Part shown: piece after piece, positions 6,903 to 12,545 of the stretch
Layout of the letters: the number at the start of each line of letters is the position of its first letter
How positions within the stretch are numbered: the stretch's first letter is position 1
Assembly: GCA_902470265.1 (NCBI GenBank)
Contig: CABRFW010000026.1
Span: forward strand, 1 to 12,545
Direction: 5' to 3'
Origin: an uncultured Collinsella sp.
Lineage (GTDB): Bacteria > Actinomycetota > Coriobacteriia > Coriobacteriales > Coriobacteriaceae
DNA length: 12,545 nt
Made by a program: the position numbers and the translations under genes
The notes under the pieces: model-generated
The model's input: the letters and a program-made list of their open reading frames with translations, nothing else
Told to the model about the DNA's origin: nothing
Databases searched by the model: none

Positions 6903-7565
6903 ATGGAGCCGACCGCGCGCAGCGATGTACCAAAAACGCTGCAAACCATTGCGTATATCAGCATTCCCAATAGTGCCGATCTTGAGTTTTTGCTCTGGGA
7001 CCTGCAGGATGCCATCGCCGCCTATGCACAGCTTTCCGGCACCGCACTCCCCCGCCCGGTCAACTTGAAGGCAAATGACGCCGGCAGCGTTGCCGATGGC
7101 ATCGTGCTGGCCATTGAAGATGTGGCTGACGATGAGACGTTGACAGCCATCGAGCAGGCGCTTGAGCGCTTTGGCGGTACGGGAACGCGCGTCTATGCCG
7201 CGATTCGAGCCGCACAAGAGAGCACTGAGCAGGCGCGTGGGACCGCCGTTCGCCTGCACAAGGCATGTGAGCGCCATGACCAATTGTGGTGTGGCGGCGT
7301 TGCCATCTGCGCCGGCAGCGGCATCGCAGCGCTTCGTCGCTCCCCGCGCATGGGCCTCTTGCGCCGACCGTTTTCGGAAGCGATGGACAAGCTCGTGGGC
7401 GCTGTGCGCATGGGCTGCTCCGTCAAGCATGCACAGCGACTTGGCGGCGGCAATGCCGCCAACGTCGACGCCGACGGCATGGTTTGCGCCGAGCCAGCCG
7501 TGCCCGCGCCGATCTGGCGAGGCGTTCTGAAACGTCTGGGCGCCCACGCTCAAACAAAAATCTAA
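6903..7565 (+). CDS. Hypothetical protein, possible flavodoxin-like fold
   Basis: I do not recognise this 220-residue protein with confidence. It starts after a strong Shine-Dalgarno (GGAAAGGAGG, five bases before the ATG at 6903). The N-terminal half alternates hydrophobic strands and helices (TIAYISIPN, VLAIEDVAD, RVYAAIRAA). The middle has WCGGVAICAGSGIAA followed by PRMGLLRRPFSEAMDKLVGAVRMG, a layout reminiscent of the C-terminal part of flavodoxin-like NAD(P)H/FMN oxidoreductases, but no definite cofactor motif is visible. No signal peptide or membrane segment is seen. It is divergent from the aminotransferase with 93 bases between, and its stop lies one base from the stop of the convergent glycosylase gene. 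The flavodoxin idea is weak inference. Confidence 0.8.
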   Translation: MEPTARSDVPKTLQTIAYISIPNSADLEFLLWDLQDAIAAYAQLSGTALPRPVNLKANDAGSVADGIVLAIEDVADDETLTAIEQALERFGGTGTRVYAAIRAAQESTEQARGTAVRLHKACERHDQLWCGGVAICAGSGIAALRRSPRMGLLRRPFSEAMDKLVGAVRMGCSVKHAQRLGGGNAANVDADGMVCAEPAVPAPIWRGVLKRLGAHAQTKI

Positions 7566-7566
7566 A

Positions 7567-8130
7567 TTAAATAACAGCCCAGTCAACGGCTTCGTGCCAA
7601 CGCTCGACAAGACGCTCCAGGCGCCAGGCGGCATTGGCGGGACTTGTCGAGGGCAGGACGATGGCAGGCAGCCCCGTCCGATCTTGCAAGTAGCGTTTGT
7701 AGAGTCGCCCTGCCGTGCCGCCGTTACAGGCAACGACCTCAATCGGCGCGGCATCGGTAATGCGCTCGATATGTGCCGGCACAACGTTGCGGATGCTCGC
7801 GTCGCTCGAGCCCTTAATGTCGCAGCTCTCGACCACATCCCACAGGGCCACGCCGCCGTTCAGCAGCATGGCCCGCTTGGCGGCAATGGAGGCATCGAGC
7901 GTCGCGGGCTCACCGCTTGCCAAAGGATCGCCCTCGTTGGGCGGCACAGGCATACCGAGGCACGTGGCCATCACACGCCAAAAGCGATTCTGAGGGTTGC
8001 CGTAATAAAAGGCATTGGCGCGCGAAAGCACCGAGGGAAACGACCCGAGCACCAAAACGCGCGAGTGCTCGTCAAACACGGGCTCAAACCCATGCTCAAT
8101 ATGTTGATAGCCCTCGTCAGACACGGCCAT
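7567..8130 (-). CDS. Uracil-DNA glycosylase superfamily, probable DNA-deoxyinosine glycosylase
   Basis: This cytoplasmic base-excision repair enzyme probably removes hypoxanthine (deaminated adenine) or related deaminated bases from DNA. The 187 residues fit the single-domain UDG family 6 group. The N-terminal motif VLVLGSFPSVLSRAN is followed by FYYGNPQNRFWRVM, which holds the conserved asparagine expected near the active site, and the C-terminal motif LPSTSPANA matches the second UDG signature. The start at 8130 lies three bases after the amylase stop codon, and only a weak GAGAG precedes it within the end of that gene, so translation is probably coupled. Its function is unrelated to sugar metabolism, so the pairing with the amylase looks like plain gene packing. 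No terminator is evident between it and the convergent gene. Confidence 0.88.
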   Translation of the reverse strand: MAVSDEGYQHIEHGFEPVFDEHSRVLVLGSFPSVLSRANAFYYGNPQNRFWRVMATCLGMPVPPNEGDPLASGEPATLDASIAAKRAMLLNGGVALWDVVESCDIKGSSDASIRNVVPAHIERITDAAPIEVVACNGGTAGRLYKRYLQDRTGLPAIVLPSTSPANAAWRLERLVERWHEAVDWAVI

Positions 8131-8133
8131 GGG

Positions 8134-9510
8134 CTAGGCTCTCAACAGATAGCGCACCTCGTAGGGTGCAAGCTCAAGGGTACCCGTCAGCTCGACCGTG
8201 GGCGCATCGTCGGCAAGCAGGTCGACGAAGGAGCCGTTGAGTTCGCCGGCGCCAAAGGTGTAAGGCTCACCCACGGCATTCACCGCCACGAGCACCGCCG
8301 CGTCGTCGCAGGCGCGCTCGAACAGCAGCTGCTTGTTCTGGATCACCACGTTGCGATAGGCACCGTAGTTGAGAGCACGGGCAGCCGCGTCGTCGGCCGA
8401 GCGAAGGTGCGCAAGCTGCGTGATGAACGCCGTCAGCTCGTTGGGCGCAGGCTCATTGAGCGCAGGTCGCAGCGCCCAGTCGCCATCGGGGCCGCCCTTT
8501 TCGCCAGCAATTCCCCACTCGCTGCCATAGTAGACGCACGGGATGCCCGGCATGCCAAAGAGCATGCCATAGGCGGGACGCAGGCAGGATTTGTCGGTGA
8601 GGATACTTGCCAGGCGCGGCACATCGTGGTTGTCGACAAACGAAAGCAGATGTTTGCCGCGGTAGATGCACCAAGGGTCGCCGCCAAACTGACGGTGCAG
8701 CGAATGGGCGATCTCGAACATGTTGACCGAGTTAAAGCTGGAATACAGGCCCTTGTAGCACTCGTAATTAGTGCACGAGTCGAGCATCTCGTCGTTGACG
8801 ATCTGATTGTAGTCGCCGTGGAGCGTCTCGCCGATGAGCACAAAGCCGGGCTTGAGCTCACGGGTAAAGGAGTGTAGGCGGCGCATAAAGTCGCGGTCGA
8901 GCATGTAGGCGACGTCCAGGCGCAGGCCGTCGACGCCAAAGACGTCGGCCCAACGGCGCACAGACTCGAGCAGGTAATCGACCACAGCGGGATTTTGCAG
9001 GTTGAGCTTCACAAGCTCAAAATGACCCTCCCAGCCCTCGTACCAAAAGCCGTCGCCATAGCAGGAGTCGCCGTCAAAACTGATGTGAAACCAATCCTTG
9101 TACGGCGAATCCCACTTGCGCTCCTGCACATCGCGGAAGGCCCAAAAGCCGCGACCGACGTGGTTGAAGACGGCATCGAGCACCACGCGGATGCCATGGG
9201 CGTGCAGCGTGTCGCATACGGCGGCAAAGTCGGCATCCCCGCCCAGGCGACGGTCTATATGGCGCAGGCTGCGCGTGTCGTAGCCGTGACTATCGGACTC
9301 GAGCGGCGGGTTGATGAGCACAGCGCCAACGCCGAGTTTTTGCAGGCAGTCGGCCCATTGGGCAATCTTCATGATAGGAGCATCGGGGTTGGGTTCGACA
9401 TCGGCGGCCTGGGCGAGCTCATCCTCGGCAACGGGGGCGGCGTTTTCGCGCGGAGCTCCGCAAAAGCCCAGCGGATAGATCTGATAGAACGTCGTCTCGT
9501 ATGCCCACAT
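8134..9510 (-). CDS. Alpha-amylase family glycoside hydrolase (GH13)
   Basis: This is an enzyme of the alpha-amylase clan acting on alpha-glucans or maltodextrins. Having no signal peptide, it is probably intracellular. The four GH13 regions are present in order: DAVFNHVG (region I), GLRLDVAYM with nucleophile D199 (II), GETLHGDY with acid/base E228 (III), and FVDNHDVPR with D296 (IV). The 458 residues include a C-terminal beta domain ending in the PYEVRYLLRA type strand. The Trp-rich FWYEGWEGHFELVKLN segment before region II recalls cyclomaltodextrinase or neopullulanase relatives, but the extra N-terminal domain of those enzymes is absent. GGGAGG lies seven bases before the ATG at 9510. The glycosylase gene follows three bases after its stop. 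The exact substrate is not readable. Confidence 0.94.
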   Translation of the reverse strand: MWAYETTFYQIYPLGFCGAPRENAAPVAEDELAQAADVEPNPDAPIMKIAQWADCLQKLGVGAVLINPPLESDSHGYDTRSLRHIDRRLGGDADFAAVCDTLHAHGIRVVLDAVFNHVGRGFWAFRDVQERKWDSPYKDWFHISFDGDSCYGDGFWYEGWEGHFELVKLNLQNPAVVDYLLESVRRWADVFGVDGLRLDVAYMLDRDFMRRLHSFTRELKPGFVLIGETLHGDYNQIVNDEMLDSCTNYECYKGLYSSFNSVNMFEIAHSLHRQFGGDPWCIYRGKHLLSFVDNHDVPRLASILTDKSCLRPAYGMLFGMPGIPCVYYGSEWGIAGEKGGPDGDWALRPALNEPAPNELTAFITQLAHLRSADDAAARALNYGAYRNVVIQNKQLLFERACDDAAVLVAVNAVGEPYTFGAGELNGSFVDLLADDAPTVELTGTLELAPYEVRYLLRA

Positions 9511-9564
9511 AGCAACCTCCCGGTAAGCTCAACACAACGACATCCATTGTATGCCCAGCTTGTA

Positions 9565-9658
9565 TCCCCTCCCCCAAAATAAGTTGCGGTGGAATAGTTC
9601 CTGTTTGGACCTTCAGAGGCCTTAAACAGGAACTATTCCACCGCAACTGATGAGGGGA
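9565..9658. repeat. Long perfect inverted repeat (25-bp arms)
   Basis: The arms 9582-9606 and 9624-9648 are perfectly complementary over 25 bases, with a 17-base loop (9607-9623). A further 7-bp outer match (TCCCCTC at 9565-9571 with GAGGGGA at 9652-9658) flanks it. The stem begins 16 bases after the MFS stop codon. On the minus strand it is followed by TTATTTTG, so it can end the MFS transcript, but the stem is far longer than an ordinary terminator. It may be a dispersed palindromic element. No transposase or target duplication is seen. Confidence 0.85.
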
Positions 9659-9663
9659 CGTGG

Positions 9664-10860
9664 CTAGGCGACGGGCTTGGCGCGGCGGATGGCTGGGAAC
9701 ATCACCGTGATGGCGAGGATAACGCCCACGACGGCAATCGCCCCGCCCACAAAGCCGATCCAAGCGATACCGGGACCCGAAACCACGGCGCCGCCGATTG
9801 CGGTGCCCGTGCCGATACCGAGGTTAAACAGGCCCGAGAAGATCGACATGGCGACGGCCGACGAATCTGCCGACGTGCACTTGATGAGCTCGGCCTGAAA
9901 CGCCACGTTAAAGGCCGTGGCGCAGCAACCCCACAGTGCGCAGACGGCAAGCACTGTCACGAGCGAAGATGCGGCCGGCCCCATGAGCAGCAGGGCCGCC
10001 GGCACGCCGGAGAGCGTGATAGCCAAGAACGGGAAGCGATGCCCATCGAACAGGCGGCCAAACAGCCAGCTTCCGAGCAAACCAGAGCAGCCAAACGCCG
10101 TCAGCGTCATGGTAATGGCGCCCGCATCGACGTGCGCGACCTGCGCCAGGAAGGGCTCGATATAGCTGTAGCTTGCGTAATAGCCGGTCGCCATGAAGAC
10201 CGTGACTGCGTAGAGCGCGATGAGGAGCGGGTTCTTGAGCAGCTCGGGCAGCTGTTTGACGGTAAAGCGCTCACCCGCCGGCATGGCCGGGAACACCGCT
10301 GCCTGGTAGACGACCGCGATGGCTGAGAGGCCCCCGACCACGGCAAACGTCATGCGCCAGCCCACGGCCAAGCCAATGGCGCGACCGAGAGGCAGGCCAA
10401 AGATCTGCGCGATGGACGAGCCCGTGGCGATCATGCTGATAGCGAGCGCCCCGTGGCGTGTGTCAACCAGGCGCGACGCCATGATCGAGGCGACCGACCA
10501 GAACACGGCGTGCGCGCAGGCAACCACCAGGCGCGCGCAGACTAAGATGGGATAGGTCGGCGCCAAGGCGGACAGGAACTGGCCCAGCGAGAACACGGCA
10601 AGCACGCCCAGCAGCATCCGCTTGAACTCGAAACGCGAAGCGAACACCATGAGTGGCAACGACAGCAGCATGACGCCCCAGGCATAGACCGAGATCATGA
10701 TGCCCGCCTGGGCCTCGGTGAGCGAGAACGACGCGGCGATATCAGTCAAAAGGCCGATGGGCATAAACTCCGACGTGTTGAACACGAACGCACAGCAGGT
10801 GAGACCGACGAGTGGGAGCCACTGCCTGAGCGTGATGCCGTCTTGCCTTGCCTGACTCAT
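9664..10860 (-). CDS. MFS transporter, SotB-like (DHA1 family) efflux protein
   Basis: This is a proton-driven major facilitator superfamily exporter of the inner membrane. It resembles the E. coli sugar efflux protein SotB (YdeA): the segments FNTSEFMPIGLLTDIA, GIMISVYAWGVMLLSLPLM, ATGSSIAQIFGLPLGR, GWRMTFAVVGG and YYASYSYIEPFLAQ follow its pattern closely. About twelve hydrophobic segments run through the 398 residues, the normal length. The start at 10860 (MSQARQ) is chosen because GGAG lies nine bases before it; an upstream ATG two codons earlier would overlap the ribosome binding site. A TATAAT box and the end of the feoB transcript lie just upstream. Family placement is firm, but the exported substrate (sugars, drugs or other) is unknown. 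Confidence 0.93.
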   Translation of the reverse strand: MSQARQDGITLRQWLPLVGLTCCAFVFNTSEFMPIGLLTDIAASFSLTEAQAGIMISVYAWGVMLLSLPLMVFASRFEFKRMLLGVLAVFSLGQFLSALAPTYPILVCARLVVACAHAVFWSVASIMASRLVDTRHGALAISMIATGSSIAQIFGLPLGRAIGLAVGWRMTFAVVGGLSAIAVVYQAAVFPAMPAGERFTVKQLPELLKNPLLIALYAVTVFMATGYYASYSYIEPFLAQVAHVDAGAITMTLTAFGCSGLLGSWLFGRLFDGHRFPFLAITLSGVPAALLLMGPAASSLVTVLAVCALWGCCATAFNVAFQAELIKCTSADSSAVAMSIFSGLFNLGIGTGTAIGGAVVSGPGIAWIGFVGGAIAVVGVILAITVMFPAIRRAKPVA

Positions 10861-10893
10861 ATATAACATCTCCAATCATTTTGAGCGGAGGCG

Positions 10894-10923
10894 ATTATAT
10901 AGCAACGGTCCCGCATCCGTCAG
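10894..10923 (-). promoter_or_regulatory. Promoter of the MFS gene
   Basis: On the minus strand a perfect TATAAT (10899-10894) is preceded at 18 bases by CTGACG (10923-10918), four of six matches to the -35 consensus. Initiation near 10887 would give a short leader of about 27 bases. The -35 half lies inside the hairpin that follows feoB. Confidence 0.6.
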
Positions 10924-10940
10924 TAACGGACACGGGACCG
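10906..10940 (-). terminator. Hairpin after feoB, probable terminator
   Basis: CGGTCCCG (10906-10913) and CGGGACCG (10933-10940) form an 8-bp stem. After a 2-base mismatch an inner TCCGT/ACGGA stem closes on the loop CAGTA. It begins about 40 bases after the feoB stop. The sequence following on the minus strand (TTGCTATATAAT) is only partly T-rich. Confidence 0.6.
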
Positions 10941-10980
10941 AAACAATTCGATACACAGAGGTTACGCCGTCAATAAATAA

Positions 10981-12545
10981 CTAAGCCAACCCCAGCAATA
11001 TGCCCGCCGAATGCACGACAAACGCCACGATCCAGGCAACGGCGACCTGAAACGCGAATACGGCCACGGCATAGCGCGCGCCCAACTCGCTCTTGACAGC
11101 GCCGATTGCCGCCACACAAGGCGGGTACAGCAACGTAAAGACCAAGAACACGTAGGCGGTAAACGGCGAAAACATGGTCGACAGCGCCGCGGGCGACGTT
11201 GCGCCCAAAAGCACCGTGAGCGTCGAGATGACGCTCTCCTTGGCAATGAGCCCCGTGACGAGCGCCGTCGAGGCGCGCCAGTCGCCAAAGCCGAGCGGGG
11301 CCAACACCGGCGCGATGATGCTACCCAGACCGGCAAGCAGGCTTTGCGACTGGTCGGCGACCACGTTAAAGCGGATGTCGAACGTCTGAAGGAACCAGAT
11401 GACCACCGTAGCGGCAAAGATAATGGTAAAGGCCTTGGTGATGAAGTCCTTGGCCTTATCCCATGCCAGCATCACCGTCGTCTTGACGCTCGGCAGGCGG
11501 TAATTGGGAAGCTCCATGATAAACGGCACCGGGTCGCCCTTAAATGCCGTGCGGTTGAGCACCAAAGCCGCGATGCAGCCGACCACGATACCGATCAGAT
11601 AGAGCGAGACCATGGCGGGAACCGTCGCCTGCGGGAAGAATGCTCCGCACAGCAAGCCGTAAACCGGCAACTTGGCTGAACAGCTCATAAACGGTGTGAG
11701 CATGACCGTCATCTTGCGGTCGTGCTCGGATGGGAGCGTACGGGTCGACATGATAGCCGGCACGGTACAGCCAAAACCGACGAGCATGGGCACGAAGCTG
11801 CGGCCCGACAAGCCAAAGCGACGCAACACCTTATCCATGACAAAGGCCACGCGCGCCATGTATCCGGAGTCTTCCAGAATGGAGAGGAACAAAAAGAGCA
11901 CGACGATAATCGGCAGGAAGGTCAGCACGCTGCCCACACCCGTAAGCACGCCGTCGACAGCCAGCGAGCGCACCACGTCGTTAGTACCGAACGCCTTGAG
12001 GCCCGCATCGGCCGAGGCGATGATGGCAGCGATACCGTCCTCCATGAGTCCCTGCAACGCCGCGCCGATCACGCCAAACGTCAGCCAAAAGACGAGGCCC
12101 ATGATCACCAGAAACGCCGGAATGGCTGTGTAACGACCTGTCAGGATGCGGTCAATCTTGACGGAGCGCACGTGCTCGCGGCTCTCGTGCGGCTTGACGA
12201 CGCAGCGCCCGCACACGTCGCCGATAAAGCTAAAACGCATATCGGCCAGCGCAGATAGGCGGTCGGTGCCGGCCTCGCCTTCCATCTGGGTAATGATGTG
12301 CTCGATAGCGTCGAGCTCATTGCGATCCAGGTGAAGCGCCTCGGTTACCAGCTCATCGCCCTCGACCAGCTTGGTCGCCGCAAAGCGCACCGGGATGTGC
12401 GCCGTCACGGCATGGTCCTCGATCAGGTTAGCAATACCGTGGATGCAGCGATGCAGCGCACCGCCGTCCGGGCCGTCGGGCGCACAAAAGTCCAGGCGAC
12501 CAGGGCGCTCGCGGAACCGCGCCACGTGCAGGGCGTGGTCCACCA
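10981..12545 (-). CDS. feoB: Ferrous iron transporter FeoB, C-terminal part (runs off the window)
   Basis: FeoB is an inner-membrane Fe2+ uptake protein with an N-terminal GTPase domain and a membrane domain with Gate motifs. About 521 residues lie in the window; the N-terminal G domain is beyond the right edge, so the frame enters at 12545 without a start codon. Visible parts are the helical spacer after the G domain (HIPVRFAATKLVEGDE), a short cysteine pair (GDVCGRC), and the membrane domain with both gate signatures, GFGCTVPAIMSTRTL and TPFMSCSAKLPVY, then NYRLPS and GLIAKESVISTL. Several hydrophobic segments follow to the C-terminus. No feoC is found downstream, only a hairpin and then the MFS gene. 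feoA would be expected upstream, outside the window. Feo genes are often controlled by iron-sensing repressors, but that region is not visible. Confidence 0.96.
   Translation of the reverse strand, partial: VDHALHVARFRERPGRLDFCAPDGPDGGALHRCIHGIANLIEDHAVTAHIPVRFAATKLVEGDELVTEALHLDRNELDAIEHIITQMEGEAGTDRLSALADMRFSFIGDVCGRCVVKPHESREHVRSVKIDRILTGRYTAIPAFLVIMGLVFWLTFGVIGAALQGLMEDGIAAIIASADAGLKAFGTNDVVRSLAVDGVLTGVGSVLTFLPIIVVLFLFLSILEDSGYMARVAFVMDKVLRRFGLSGRSFVPMLVGFGCTVPAIMSTRTLPSEHDRKMTVMLTPFMSCSAKLPVYGLLCGAFFPQATVPAMVSLYLIGIVVGCIAALVLNRTAFKGDPVPFIMELPNYRLPSVKTTVMLAWDKAKDFITKAFTIIFAATVVIWFLQTFDIRFNVVADQSQSLLAGLGSIIAPVLAPLGFGDWRASTALVTGLIAKESVISTLTVLLGATSPAALSTMFSPFTAYVFLVFTLLYPPCVAAIGAVKSELGARYAVAVFAFQVAVAWIVAFVVHSAGILLGLA

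Noticed and set aside
6834..7838. Minus-strand open frame of 334 codons
   Set aside because: It overlaps the hypothetical gene and part of the glycosylase, has no recognisable domain, and lacks a ribosome binding site at its start.
7594..8877. Plus-strand open frame of 427 codons
   Set aside because: It is antisense to the glycosylase and amylase genes, both of which show family motifs.
1..12545. tRNA, rRNA, CRISPR array, insertion sequence or prophage gene
   Set aside because: No cloverleaf, regularly spaced repeats, transposase or phage-type protein was recognised in the window by eye.

Overview
The window looks like an ordinary chromosomal segment of a moderately GC-rich anaerobic actinobacterium. 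Gene style, codon use and the strong GAAAGGAG-type ribosome binding sites suggest a Coriobacteriia member, possibly Collinsella-like; this is a judgement from general familiarity, not from a search. Nearly all genes read on the minus strand. The exceptions are a HAD phosphatase (4609-5436) and an unrecognised 220-residue protein (6903-7565).

Layout from left to right: ndk (nucleoside diphosphate kinase, minus) with its terminator; a 385-base gap holding the ndk promoter region, an inverted repeat and the argH terminator; argH (minus); a probable 56-residue small ORF (minus); a strong hairpin; argG (minus); a 555-base argG/HAD divergent region; the Cof-type HAD phosphatase (plus); a palindrome-rich gap; a class I aminotransferase (minus); the 220-residue protein (plus); a family 6 type uracil/hypoxanthine-DNA glycosylase and a GH13 alpha-amylase family enzyme (minus, three bases apart); a long perfect inverted repeat; a SotB-like MFS exporter (minus); and the C-terminal two thirds of feoB (minus, running off the right edge).

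argG and argH carry out the last two steps of arginine synthesis, citrulline plus aspartate to argininosuccinate, then to arginine plus fumarate. The most interesting feature lies upstream of argG: a 24-codon ORF on the same strand (4260-4334) with a strong Shine-Dalgarno. Six of its last ten sense codons are arginine, and it ends in three consecutive CGA codons before TAA. A 6-bp hairpin overlaps those last codons, and two mutually exclusive pairings follow before argG. This is the layout of a ribosome-mediated amino acid attenuator. I could not make out a canonical intrinsic terminator at its end, so the mechanism (transcriptional or translational) is open. The other items of note are the 25-bp perfect inverted repeat at 9582-9648, the paired palindromes after the HAD gene, and a promoter for the MFS gene that overlaps the feoB terminator hairpin. 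No mobile element, CRISPR array, tRNA or rRNA was seen.
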